Positions 1 through 8,264 of a stretch of 64,000 bases of DNA are shown one piece after another. The notes under the pieces were generated by a model that ran no database searches, was not told the origin of the DNA, and saw only the letters and a program-made list of their open reading frames with translations. Within the stretch, counting starts at the first letter, position 1. Each line of letters starts with the position of its first letter. The position numbers were made by a program, and so were the translations under genes. The DNA comes from CAXTPV01 sp965276715 (GTDB taxonomy: Bacteria > Pseudomonadota > Alphaproteobacteria > Acetobacterales > Acetobacteraceae): contig OZ255622.1 of the NCBI GenBank assembly GCA_965276715.1, forward strand, positions 558,001 through 622,000. The letters are read 5' to 3'.

Positions 1-172
1 TGATCATGCAGAACTCCTCGATGCCCGCCGCGCGCGCCTCGTCGACCGCGTACTGGATCAGCGGCCGGTCGACGACAGGCAGCATCTCCTTGGCCATCGC
101 CTTCGTCGCCGGCAGGAAACGCGTGCCGAGACCGGCGACCGGAAGGACTGCCTTTCGCAACGGCTTGATCAT
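1..172 (-). CDS. galU: UTP--glucose-1-phosphate uridylyltransferase, N-terminal part (cut by window edge)
   Basis: Only the first 57 codons are in the window; the rest lies beyond the left edge. The start ATG is at 172 on the minus strand and is preceded by a GGGGGA ribosome-binding site. The peptide begins MIKPLRKAVLPVAGLGTRF and continues through a TKAMAKEMLPVVD segment, which is the glycine-rich nucleotide-binding signature of bacterial GalU. GalU makes UDP-glucose from UTP and glucose-1-phosphate in the cytoplasm for exopolysaccharide and lipopolysaccharide precursors. It lies downstream of maeB on the same strand, 54 bases from that gene's stop. A related nucleotidyltransferase (RmlA-like) is less likely because the KAMAKEMLPVVDRP pattern is typical of GalU. 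Confidence 0.88.
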   Translation of the reverse strand, partial: MIKPLRKAVLPVAGLGTRFLPATKAMAKEMLPVVDRPLIQYAVDEARAAGIEEFCMI

Positions 173-210
173 CGGTTGGCGTCCCCCTGGATTGTTTGTC
201 GCCGACAGGT

Positions 211-238
211 CTAGAGCATCATCCGATCAGGTGGAATT
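211..238. repeat. CTAGAGC-type short repeat at the end of maeB
   Basis: The plus strand reads CTAGAGCATCATCCGATCAG followed by GTGGAATT. It overlaps the last codons and the TGA stop of maeB. The CTAGAGC core returns at 54098 and 54152 as a hairpin, and CTAGAGCATGA also starts at 9107 at the end of another gene. I recall CTAGAGC-headed elements as common at gene ends in Alphaproteobacteria. Whether this copy terminates transcription is not shown by the sequence. Confidence 0.45.
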
Positions 239-2551
239 GCCGACTTGGAGCCCTCCCCCGACTTGCCCGCCACGCCGCGCATGCGCCGCCTGCTGCGCCG
301 CGACCGCCGTCAGGTTCAGGATGCCGCGCGCCGTCGTGCTCTGCACCAGCACATGGATGGGCTTGGCCATCCCGAGCAACATCGGTCCGAGCTGCAGACC
401 CTCGGCCGCCGCCTTGACCAGGTTGAAGCTGATGTTCGCCGCATCCAGCGTCGGCATCACCAGCAGGTTGGCGGTGCCGCTCAGGGTGGTGCTCGGCGCG
501 TTGCGGAACCGCAGGACTTCGCTCAGCGCCTGGTCGGCATGCATCTCGCCGTCCACCTCGAAATCCGGCTTGGACGCCCTGATCAACCCCAGTGCCGCGC
601 GCATCTTGCGCGCCGACGGCGAGTCGCTGCTGCCGAAGCTCGAATGCGACAGCAGCGCCGCCCGCGGCTGGATGCCGAACATCCGCACCTCGTCGGCCGC
701 CATCAGCGTCATCTCGCAGACCTGCTCCGCCGTCGGCTCCAGCAGCAGGTGCGTGTCGCAGAAGAACAACGCGCCGTTGCCCTGGATCAGGCCAGACAGC
801 GCATACACCCGGTCGGCGCGCTGCAGCCGCGGAATGATCGGCAGCACATACTGCATCTGCCGCCACCAGGATCCCAGGCCGCCCACCAGCGCCGCGTCCA
901 CCTCGCCCGACTGCAGCAGCATCGCCGCCGCCACCGTCGGGCGCCGATACAGCGCGCGCGCCGCCGCATCCGGCGGGACGCCGCGCCGCTCGACCATCTG
1001 GCTGTAGGCCTCGATCAGGGGCGCGAACGCCGCCTCGTCATGGTCCGGATCGAGCACCTCGACCTCGTCGCCGATCCGCAGCCTCAGCCCGAGCGCACGC
1101 CGCTTGGCCTCGATCACGTCGCGCCTGCCGATCAGGACCGGCTGCGCGATCGCCTCGTCCACCACGCTCTGCACCGCGCGCAGCGTGCGCTCGTCCTCCC
1201 CCTCGGAATACACCACCCGGCATCTGCTTCGGCGCGCCCGCTCGAACACCGGCCGCATCACCTGCGCCGACCGGAACACGATATCGTCCAGGTCCTGCCG
1301 GTAGGCGTCGAAGTCCGCGATCGGACGCTCCGCGACGCCGGTCTCCATCGCGGCACGGGCGACCGCGGGCGCCACCTGCAGGATCAGTCGCGGATCGAAC
1401 GGCTTGGGGATGATGTAGTCGGGCCCGAACATCGGCGCCGTGCCGCCATAGGCAGCCGCCACCACCTCGGAGGCTTCGATCCGGGCAAGCTCGGCGATCG
1501 CCTCGACCGCCGCGAGCTTCATCGCCTCGTTGATCTCGCGCGCGCCGACATCGAGCGCGCCACGAAAGATGAACGGAAAGCACAGCACGTTGTTGACCTG
1601 GTTGGCATGGTCGGACCGTCCCGTCGCCACGATCGCGTCCGGCCGATGAAGCCGCACCAGGTCCGGGCTGATCTCCGGGTCCGGGTTCGCCAATGCCAGG
1701 ATGATCGGCTTGTCCGCCAGCTTCGGCAGCCATTCCGGCTTGAGCACGCCCGGCGCCGACAGACCGAGAAAGATGTCCGCCCCGCCCAGCACGTCGGGCA
1801 GCGTGCGCGCATCCGTCCGCCGCGCGTAGCGCGCCATGTTCGGCGCCATCTCGCCCTCGCGGTCCGCGTGCACCACGCCCTTGATGTCGGTCAGCGTGAC
1901 GTTCTCGATCCGCAACCCCATCTCGACCATCAGGTCGACGCACGCGATCGCCGCCGCCCCGGCGCCCGACGTGACCAGCCTGACGTCGGCGAGGGACTTG
2001 CCTTGCAGCGCGAGCGCATTGCGCACCGCGGCCGCGCACACGATCGCGGTGCCATGCTGGTCGTCATGAAAAACCGGAATGCGCATCCGCGTGCGAAGCG
2101 CCTGCTCGATGACGAAGCATTCCGGCGCCTTGATGTCCTCGAGATTGATCGCGCCGAATGTCGGCTCGAGAGCCGCCACGACCTCGATGAATTTCTGCGG
2201 ATCCTGCTCGTCGACCTCGATGTCGAACACGTCGACATCGGCGAACTTCTTGAACAGGACCGCCTTGCCTTCCATGACCGGCTTGCCGGCGAGCGCCCCG
2301 ATATTGCCAAGGCCAAGCACGGCGGTTCCGTTCGAGATCACGCCCACCAGATTGCCGCGCGTCGTGTAATCACGCGCGGTGCGCGGGTCCGCCTTGATCT
2401 CCTCGCAGGCAGCGGCGACACCAGGCGAGTAGGCCAGCGCCAGGTCGCGCTGCGTCGCCATGCGCTTGGTCGGCGTGATGGTGAGTTTTCCGGGGGTCGG
2501 CAGGCGATGGTAGTCCAGCGCCGCGCGCCTGAAATCCTCGTCCATCGCCAT
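227..2551 (-). CDS. maeB: NADP-dependent malic enzyme with C-terminal phosphotransacetylase-like domain
   Basis: The 774-residue protein has the usual length of the MaeB hybrid. Residues about 15-150 form the malic enzyme N-terminal domain (SPGVAAACEEI, YTTRGNLVGVISNGTAVLGLGNIG). Residues about 165-400 form the NAD(P)-binding domain (FHDDQHGTAIV, LVTSGAGAAAIA, LANPDPEI). Residues about 440-760 are a phosphate acetyl/butyryl transferase domain (VYSEGEDERTLRAVQ, GLGSWWRQMQYVLP, ANLLVMPTLDAANI). The malic part converts malate to pyruvate and CO2 with NADP reduction. The PTA part is regulatory in characterised homologues and usually does not act as a transacetylase. The ATG at 2551 is taken; a second ATG two codons later is possible. 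It lies 67 bases downstream of tRNA-Leu. Confidence 0.95.
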   Translation of the reverse strand: MAMDEDFRRAALDYHRLPTPGKLTITPTKRMATQRDLALAYSPGVAAACEEIKADPRTARDYTTRGNLVGVISNGTAVLGLGNIGALAGKPVMEGKAVLFKKFADVDVFDIEVDEQDPQKFIEVVAALEPTFGAINLEDIKAPECFVIEQALRTRMRIPVFHDDQHGTAIVCAAAVRNALALQGKSLADVRLVTSGAGAAAIACVDLMVEMGLRIENVTLTDIKGVVHADREGEMAPNMARYARRTDARTLPDVLGGADIFLGLSAPGVLKPEWLPKLADKPIILALANPDPEISPDLVRLHRPDAIVATGRSDHANQVNNVLCFPFIFRGALDVGAREINEAMKLAAVEAIAELARIEASEVVAAAYGGTAPMFGPDYIIPKPFDPRLILQVAPAVARAAMETGVAERPIADFDAYRQDLDDIVFRSAQVMRPVFERARRSRCRVVYSEGEDERTLRAVQSVVDEAIAQPVLIGRRDVIEAKRRALGLRLRIGDEVEVLDPDHDEAAFAPLIEAYSQMVERRGVPPDAAARALYRRPTVAAAMLLQSGEVDAALVGGLGSWWRQMQYVLPIIPRLQRADRVYALSGLIQGNGALFFCDTHLLLEPTAEQVCEMTLMAADEVRMFGIQPRAALLSHSSFGSSDSPSARKMRAALGLIRASKPDFEVDGEMHADQALSEVLRFRNAPSTTLSGTANLLVMPTLDAANISFNLVKAAAEGLQLGPMLLGMAKPIHVLVQSTTARGILNLTAVAAQQAAHARRGGQVGGGLQVGNST

Positions 2552-2618
2552 CGTCGTGCCCGCCCTGCTGGTGGCAGACCATCATCCGGCCGCGTCACCG
2601 GCGCAACGGCCGATCAAT

Positions 2619-2704
2619 TGGTGCGGTCGAGAAGACTCGAACTTCCACAGGGTTTCCCCCACAAGCACCTCAAGCTTGCGCGTCTACCATTCCGCCACGA
2701 CCGC
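2619..2704 (-). tRNA. tRNA-Leu (anticodon GAG)
   Basis: The 86-nt minus-strand gene folds into a class II cloverleaf. It has the acceptor stem GCGGTCG paired to CGACCGC, discriminator A and an encoded CCA end. The anticodon arm is CAAGC-TTGAGGT-GCTTG, giving anticodon GAG, which reads CUC/CUU leucine codons. A long variable arm follows (TGGGGGAAACCCTGTG), as expected of tRNA-Leu, and the T arm contains GTTCGAGTC. It sits between maeB (same strand) and lipB (divergent, starting 30 bases away). Confidence 0.95.
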
Positions 2705-2733
2705 ACCGTCGGACGCGCCCGGGGTTTTATCCG

Positions 2734-3462
2734 ATGACTTCGACCGACACAATGAGTCGCGCCGACGGGGGAAGCCGGACCGAGTGGCGCCAATCGCCCG
2801 GCCTGACCCCCTACGCGGCGGCGCTCGCCGTCATGGAGCATCGTGCCGCCGCCATCGCGACGGGTGACGCCGATGATCTCGTCTGGCTGCTCGAGCATCC
2901 CGGCCTGTTGACCGCCGGCACCTCGGCCCGCGACGCCGACCTGATCGACCCGTCCGGCCTGCCGATCCACCATGTCGGTCGTGGCGGTCAATGGACCTAC
3001 CACGGGCCCGGTCAGCGGATCGGCTACGTGATGCTCGACCTCAAGCGGCCGCATGGGCGAATCCCGGCCCGCGACGTCCGCGCCTATGTCCGCGGCCTCG
3101 AGGCCTGGCTGATCGCGACGCTGGCCATCTTCGGCATCAGGGGCGAGATCCGCGACGGCCGCGTCGGCATCTGGGTCGTCGACCCGAGAACCGGCGCGGA
3201 GAACAAGATCGCGGCCATCGGCGTGCGCGTCACCCGCTGGGTGACCTGGCACGGCATCGCGCTGAACGTCGCCCCCGACCTCGCCGAGTTCTGCCGCATC
3301 ATCCCCTGCGGCATCGCGGCCCACGGCGTCACCAGCCTCGCCGCTCTCGGCGTCGCCGCCACCATGACCGACGTGGATGCCGCCCTCCGGCACTGCTGGG
3401 GTTCCACTTTCGAGGCGGATCCGATCAGCCCCCGCGCAGGCTCGAAAGATTTTGTTTTGTAA
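2734..3462 (+). CDS. lipB: octanoyl-[acyl-carrier-protein]--protein octanoyltransferase
   Basis: LipB moves octanoate from acyl carrier protein onto the lipoyl domains of 2-oxoacid dehydrogenases and the glycine cleavage H protein, the first step of lipoate synthesis. The 242-residue sequence has the family blocks in order: HPGLLTAGTSA near residue 53, RGGQWTYHGPGQ near 81, NKIAAIGVRV with the catalytic lysine near 152, WHGIALNV near 169, and FCRIIPCGIAAHGVTSL with the nucleophilic cysteine near 188. ATG codons at 2734 and 2752 are both usable and neither has a strong ribosome-binding site; the longer form is given. It faces the araC gene across 95 bases in which I see nothing certain. Confidence 0.95.
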   Translation: MTSTDTMSRADGGSRTEWRQSPGLTPYAAALAVMEHRAAAIATGDADDLVWLLEHPGLLTAGTSARDADLIDPSGLPIHHVGRGGQWTYHGPGQRIGYVMLDLKRPHGRIPARDVRAYVRGLEAWLIATLAIFGIRGEIRDGRVGIWVVDPRTGAENKIAAIGVRVTRWVTWHGIALNVAPDLAEFCRIIPCGIAAHGVTSLAALGVAATMTDVDAALRHCWGSTFEADPISPRAGSKDFVL

Positions 3463-3557
3463 GTGTACAGACGCATCTATGTTTCAGCTCGTCACCGCAT
3501 CGCGGAGCGACGGGAATTCCAGAGTGAGATGATTTCGAAAATCCTCTCAATTGACCT

Positions 3558-4433
3558 TCACGACCCCAGGACAGCGCGCCGGAAGTCCCGCGGCGAATAG
3601 CCCTGATTCCTGCGAAACGCCTTGGCGAAATTGTTCGGGTCGGCAAACCCGCACTGCCTCGCAACCTGCTTGACCGGCAGGTCGGTGAGCCGAAGCAGCC
3701 GGACGGCCTCCTCCATGCGCTTGAGCGCGATATATCGTCCAGGCGAAAGTCCGGTCTCAGCGGCGAACACGCGGCTGAAATGATACCGGCTGTAGCCGGC
3801 CGCGTCCGCAAGGCGCGAGACGTCGACACGATCGCCGCCCGCGGCCTCCGCATCGCACAGCGACACCGCCCGTTCGATCCCTGTCCGCGACCCCGCATTC
3901 GCGCCATCGTCACCGAGCACAAGCTCATCAGCGAGGAGCATGGCCACCTCGTAGGCGATCATCGACGCCCGCGATGGCCTTCCGAACGATCCTTCAAGCG
4001 CATCGCGACAGATCGACGCCAATTGAAGAACGCAAGGTTCCGACAGTCGGACAACGGGACCGGTTCGCATCGCATCCCGCCAGACCCGTTGCACCTCGCG
4101 TCCATTGAGACAAATCCAGAAGAACTCCCACACATCGCCAGGCGCGACCCGATACCGGTTGTCGTGCGGAAAGCGCAGCAGCATCGTCTGGCCGGCCCGA
4201 ACCATATACTCGCGCCCCTCGAACGTGAGGCGTCCGCGTCCGGCCAGCGTGTGCTGCAGCAGCACGAACGATCCGCGCGTGCTGCCGTCGTGATCGTAGG
4301 CGGGATCATCCACCCGGTCGCAGCCTGCCGTCGTCAGCATCGCGTGCAGCCTGAAACGATGACGCCGGAATCCTGTGGCCATGCGGCCGGGGATCATCGC
4401 CCGGAGCTGATGGAGCACGTTTTCACCTGTCAT
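3558..4433 (-). CDS. AraC-family transcriptional regulator
   Basis: The 291-residue protein has an N-terminal cupin-like sensing half. Its LLQHTLAGRGRLTFEG and MLLRFPHDNRYRVAPGD segments are typical of AraC regulators of sugar genes. A C-terminal double helix-turn-helix covers residues about 190-290 (VSRLADAAGYSRYHFSRVF, then VKQVARQCGFADPNNFAKAF and YSPRDFRR). The gene is divergent from the GH4 glycosidase operon, with about 90 bases between the two starts, so it is the obvious candidate regulator of that operon in response to its sugar. The effector is unknown. The start ATG at 4433 is the first in frame. Confidence 0.9.
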   Translation of the reverse strand: MTGENVLHQLRAMIPGRMATGFRRHRFRLHAMLTTAGCDRVDDPAYDHDGSTRGSFVLLQHTLAGRGRLTFEGREYMVRAGQTMLLRFPHDNRYRVAPGDVWEFFWICLNGREVQRVWRDAMRTGPVVRLSEPCVLQLASICRDALEGSFGRPSRASMIAYEVAMLLADELVLGDDGANAGSRTGIERAVSLCDAEAAGGDRVDVSRLADAAGYSRYHFSRVFAAETGLSPGRYIALKRMEEAVRLLRLTDLPVKQVARQCGFADPNNFAKAFRRNQGYSPRDFRRAVLGS

Positions 4434-4523
4434 CGCACAAAAGCCCGTCTTCCAGATCAGCCGGTGACCGCCCTATTCTTCGCACGAAAGTCCCCATTGC
4501 TCACATGTCCGTAGGAGGCAAGC

Positions 4524-6014
4524 ATGCGGATCGCCATCATCGGCTCCGGCAGCGTCGGCTTCACCCGCAAGCTCGTGCGCGACATGCTCAAGGTGCCGGC
4601 GCTCGCGGACGCCGAGTTCGCGCTGCATGACATCTCGGCCCAAAACCTCGACCTGGTCCGTCAGATCCTCGAGCGCGACATCGCCGCCAATCGCATGTCC
4701 TCGCGCATCCTCGCCACCACCGATCGGCGCGAGGCGCTGACCGGAGCCAGATACATCATCTCGTGTGTCCGGATCGGTGGCCTGTCCGCCTTCAGCTCCG
4801 ACATCGAGATCCCGCTGCGCTACGGCGTCGACCAGTGCGTCGGCGACACCATCTGCGCCGGCGGGATTTTCTACGGCCAGCGCTCGATCCCGGCCATCCT
4901 CGACTTCTGCCGCGACATCAACGAGGTCGCCGAGCCGGGCGCCTGGTTCCTCAACTATGCCAACCCGATGGCGATGAACACCTGGGCCGCGATCGAGCAT
5001 GGCGGCGTCGCCAACACGATCGGCCTTTGCCACGGCGTCCAGCACGGCTGGCGCCAGATCGCCGAGGTCCTCGGTGCCGAGAATCCGCACGAGGTCGACT
5101 ACGTCTGCGCCGGCATCAACCACCAGACTTGGTATATCGACGTGCGGCTGCGCGGCCGCCGGATCGGCCGCGACGAATTGCTCGCCGCCTTCGAACGCCA
5201 CCCTCGTTTTTCCGTCGAGGAGAAGATCCGCATCGACGTCCTGCGACGCTTCGGCGTCTACTCGACCGAAAGCAACGGCCACCTCAGCGAATACCTGCCC
5301 TGGTATCGCAAGCGTCCTGACGAGATCGGCCGCTGGATCGATCTCGGCAACTGGATCAATGGCGAAACCGGCGGCTACCTGCGTGTCTGCAGCGAGCGGC
5401 GGGACTGGTTCGAGACCGACTTCCCGCGCTGGCTCGCGGAGGCCGGCGGCAGCCTCGCCGACTACCAACGCACCGACGAGCACGCCAGCCACATCATCGA
5501 GGCGCTCGAGACCGGCCGCATCTATCGCGGGCACTTCAACGTCCGCAACAACGGCGCCATCACCAACCTCCCGCACGACTGCATCGTCGAAAGCCCGGGC
5601 TTCGTCGACCGGTTCGGCGTCAACATGGCCGCCGGGCTCGCGCTGCCCATGGGCTGTGCCGCGACCTGCAACGTGTCGGTCAACGTGCAGCGCATGGCCG
5701 TCGAGGCCGCGGTGACAGGCGACGTCGACCTGCTCCGCCTGGCCGTCCTGCACGATCCGCTGGTGGGCGCCGTCTGCAATCCCGAGGAGGTCTGGCAGAT
5801 GGTCGACGAGATGCTGGTCGCCGAAGCCGACTGGCTGCCGCAATACGCGCACGCCATCGAGGACGCGCGAGCGCGCCTTGCCAGGAGCCGTCTGCCCACG
5901 CGCGAGAACAAGGGCGCCGCCCGGATGGCGGTGCGCTCGGTCGAGCAACTGCGCGCTGCCACCGGCGGCCGCACTCTCGACGTCGAGGAGATCCCGGCCA
6001 CCGCCACAGCCTGA
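4524..6014 (+). CDS. glycoside hydrolase family 4 protein (alpha-galactosidase/alpha-glucosidase type)
   Basis: The 496-residue enzyme starts with a Rossmann NAD-binding motif (IAIIGSGSVGFTRKLVRDM), as GH4 enzymes use NAD and a divalent metal in an oxidation-elimination mechanism. It has LNYANPMAMNTWA near residue 140, CHGVQHGW near 167 with the metal-binding cysteine and histidine, and CAGINHQTWYID near 191. Overall it resembles MelA-type alpha-galactosidases, but those usually have CHSV where this protein has CHGV, so the exact sugar is uncertain. A GGAGG ribosome-binding site lies 7 bases before the ATG. It heads an operon with a sugar-binding protein and two permeases, implying intracellular cleavage of an imported alpha-glycoside. 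There is no signal peptide. Confidence 0.87.
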   Translation: MRIAIIGSGSVGFTRKLVRDMLKVPALADAEFALHDISAQNLDLVRQILERDIAANRMSSRILATTDRREALTGARYIISCVRIGGLSAFSSDIEIPLRYGVDQCVGDTICAGGIFYGQRSIPAILDFCRDINEVAEPGAWFLNYANPMAMNTWAAIEHGGVANTIGLCHGVQHGWRQIAEVLGAENPHEVDYVCAGINHQTWYIDVRLRGRRIGRDELLAAFERHPRFSVEEKIRIDVLRRFGVYSTESNGHLSEYLPWYRKRPDEIGRWIDLGNWINGETGGYLRVCSERRDWFETDFPRWLAEAGGSLADYQRTDEHASHIIEALETGRIYRGHFNVRNNGAITNLPHDCIVESPGFVDRFGVNMAAGLALPMGCAATCNVSVNVQRMAVEAAVTGDVDLLRLAVLHDPLVGAVCNPEEVWQMVDEMLVAEADWLPQYAHAIEDARARLARSRLPTRENKGAARMAVRSVEQLRAATGGRTLDVEEIPATATA

Positions 6015-6066
6015 AATCCACCACAAGCGGGCCGGCAAACGGCCCCGACCCGAGGAGAACAGTCCC

Positions 6067-7317
6067 TTGAAACGTCTTGCATGCGCTGCCGTGCTGACGG
6101 CCCTCCTGGCTTCCGGCACGGCGATGGCCGACCCGATCACGCTCCAGTTCTGGGAAGGCGAGGAACCCGGCTCGGCCGAAGCGAACGTCAACGCGCAACA
6201 GATCGCGTCGTTCGAGAAGTCCCACCCCGGCGTCCACGTCCAGATCCAGAACATCACCATCGGCGCGATGCACGACAAGCTCGTGACCTCGATCGCCGCG
6301 GGCGACGCGCCCGACGTGAGCTGGGGCCTGATCGAATGGCTCGGCGAACTGCACCGGATGGGTGCGCTGCTTGACCTGACGCCGTATGCCGCCGACTGGC
6401 CCGGCCGCTCGGAGATCTATCCCAACGTGCTGGCCCAGCTCACCATCGACGGCAAGCTCGCGGCACTGCCAAATTATCTCGGCATCCGCGCCCTGATCTA
6501 CCACGCCGACATCCTCAAGCAGGCCGGCATCGCCGCTCCCCCCGCGACGTGGGACGACCTCATCGCAATGGCGCCCAGAATCAAGCAGGCGACAGGCAAA
6601 TACGCGTTCGGCGTCGCGGGCGTCGGCGTGCGCGCACCCCAGGAACTCCTGGCGATCCTCGCCGAGAACGGTGTCGCCATCGCCGACAAGACACCGGACG
6701 GCAAATACCGCAACACCTGGCTCACCGAGCCCGCATCGTTCAAGCGCGCGACGGAAGTCTTCCAGCTCTACCGCACCCTGCTCGACCGCGGTGTCATCCC
6801 GCCCGCCAGCACTGGTTGGGAGTGGCAACAGGAAGACACCAACTTCGCGCTCGGCCAATACGCCATGGTCGTCGACGGTGCCTGGATGGCGAACTACGAC
6901 GCGCAGGATCCCAGGACGATGGCCGACGTCCGCCTCGCGTCGCCGCCGAAGATGGCTCACGCCGCGACGTTCTTCGAGGTCAATCCGATCTTCGTCTTCA
7001 AGAACAGCCAGCATCCGAAGGAGGCCTTCGCGCTCGCTGCCTTCGTCGCCGGCAAGCAATACCAGACCGCCATCTTCCAGAGCCGCTCGCCGCTGCGTGA
7101 CGTCGCCAGCGACGACATGTGGGGCCGCGCGCTCGTCTCGCTCACGCCGATCGGAATGTCCTATCCGCCGGTGGCCCTGGGTCAGATCAGCAAGGCGATG
7201 ACCGATGCGGTCGGTCGCGTCCTGATCGCGGGCGAGACGCCGCAAGACGTCACGCGATGGCTGGCCCGCGCGGTCAATCGCTCGCTCAAGCAGTCGGGCG
7301 AACTCGGGGGCGCCTGA
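6067..7317 (+). CDS. ABC sugar transporter, extracellular substrate-binding protein
   Basis: The 416-residue periplasmic protein binds a sugar or oligosaccharide for the two permeases that follow. I place the start at TTG 6067, because an AGGAG ribosome-binding site lies 9 bases upstream and the TTG opens a clean signal peptide (KRLACAAVLTALLASGTAMA, cleaved before DPITLQFW). The upstream in-frame extension overlaps melA and lacks sense. The mature protein has the family-1 solute-binding pattern (TLQFWEGEEPGS, GDAPDVSWGL, NYLGIRALIYHADILKQAG). Its stop overlaps the next start as TGATG. The ligand is inferred only from the neighbouring GH4 enzyme. Confidence 0.9.
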   Translation: MKRLACAAVLTALLASGTAMADPITLQFWEGEEPGSAEANVNAQQIASFEKSHPGVHVQIQNITIGAMHDKLVTSIAAGDAPDVSWGLIEWLGELHRMGALLDLTPYAADWPGRSEIYPNVLAQLTIDGKLAALPNYLGIRALIYHADILKQAGIAAPPATWDDLIAMAPRIKQATGKYAFGVAGVGVRAPQELLAILAENGVAIADKTPDGKYRNTWLTEPASFKRATEVFQLYRTLLDRGVIPPASTGWEWQQEDTNFALGQYAMVVDGAWMANYDAQDPRTMADVRLASPPKMAHAATFFEVNPIFVFKNSQHPKEAFALAAFVAGKQYQTAIFQSRSPLRDVASDDMWGRALVSLTPIGMSYPPVALGQISKAMTDAVGRVLIAGETPQDVTRWLARAVNRSLKQSGELGGA

Positions 7318-8261
7318 TGCAGCAAGCGGTCGCGCACTCGACCGTCGCCTACAGGAAAGCCGGCGTGCGCACCGGTCCGACACGCCAGGAGAAGGCCAGG
7401 AAGAACGCGCTTCTCTTCGTCGTGCCTGTCGCCATCCTTCTGCTGCTGCTGGTGGCATTTCCTCTTGTCGAGGTCGTCCGCGACGCGGTCTGGAACGTCA
7501 ATCTCGTCGACCCCAGTGTCACCGGCTTTGCCGGCCTCGACAATTTCACCACCGTCCTGACCGACGACCAGTTCTGGCCGTCGGTCTGGCGAACGCTGGA
7601 GTGGACTGTCCTATCGGTCACCGGCGAATATGTGCTCGGTCTCGGCTCGGCGATCGCGCTGGCGCAGGCCGTCCCGGGCGTCGCCGCATTTCGTGCCCTC
7701 GTCATCATCCCCTGGGTCGTCCCGATCGTCGTGGCCGGTCTCGATTGGAGCTGGATGCTCAGTCCCGATTACGGGCTGATCAACATCTGGCTCGTCCGCG
7801 CCGGCCTTGTCGGACAGCCGGTCAATTGGCTCGGCAGTCTCCATCTGGCGCTGCCGACCATCGCGCTGGTCAATGTCTGGCGATCGTTCCCGTTCTACAC
7901 CATCTCGATGCTGGCGGCGCTGCAGGCGATCCCGGCGGATGTCCGCGAAGCGGCCGCCCTCGACGGCGCCGGACCGATCGCCCGATTCCGCCACATCACC
8001 CTGCCCTATCTGAGACCCGTCACCATCACGCTCGTGCTGCTGCACGTCATCTGGACCGCGATCAATTTCGACTTCATCTGGGTCATGACCGAGGGCGGAC
8101 CGCTGAACGCGTCCCAGACACTGCCCATCATGATCTATCGCTACGGCATGCAGGACTTCGATGTGGGCGCCGCAAGCGCGCTCGCGACCATGATCCTCGG
8201 GACCTTGGCCAGCGCCTTCCTCGTTACCCACTACGCCAGGCGCGGCCGGAGCGCGGGCTGA
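7317..8261 (+). CDS. ABC sugar transporter permease, MalF type
   Basis: The 314-residue inner-membrane protein starts at ATG 7317, one base inside the stop codon of the binding-protein gene (TGATG). It has a cytoplasmic basic N-terminus, a first membrane helix (ALLFVVPVAILLLLLVAFPLV) and several further hydrophobic segments. The EAA cytoplasmic loop (VREAAALDGAGPIARFRHITLPYL, residues about 210-232) docks with an ATPase. This is the first of two membrane subunits. No ATPase gene is present in the operon. Confidence 0.92.
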   Translation: MQQAVAHSTVAYRKAGVRTGPTRQEKARKNALLFVVPVAILLLLLVAFPLVEVVRDAVWNVNLVDPSVTGFAGLDNFTTVLTDDQFWPSVWRTLEWTVLSVTGEYVLGLGSAIALAQAVPGVAAFRALVIIPWVVPIVVAGLDWSWMLSPDYGLINIWLVRAGLVGQPVNWLGSLHLALPTIALVNVWRSFPFYTISMLAALQAIPADVREAAALDGAGPIARFRHITLPYLRPVTITLVLLHVIWTAINFDFIWVMTEGGPLNASQTLPIMIYRYGMQDFDVGAASALATMILGTLASAFLVTHYARRGRSAG

Positions 8262-8264
8262 CCG

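Noticed and set aside
6..1007. Plus-strand open frame of 333 codons at the left edge
   Set aside because: It lies antisense to galU and maeB, both clearly coding, and its peptide is low-complexity Ala/Arg/Ser sequence typical of an antisense shadow in GC-rich DNA.
245..2737. Plus-strand open frame of 830 codons
   Set aside because: Antisense to maeB over its full length; composition dominated by Arg, His, Asp and Gln without motifs.
4473..6278. Minus-strand open frame of 601 codons over the GH4 gene
   Set aside because: The GH4 protein on the plus strand has all family motifs; the antisense frame has none.
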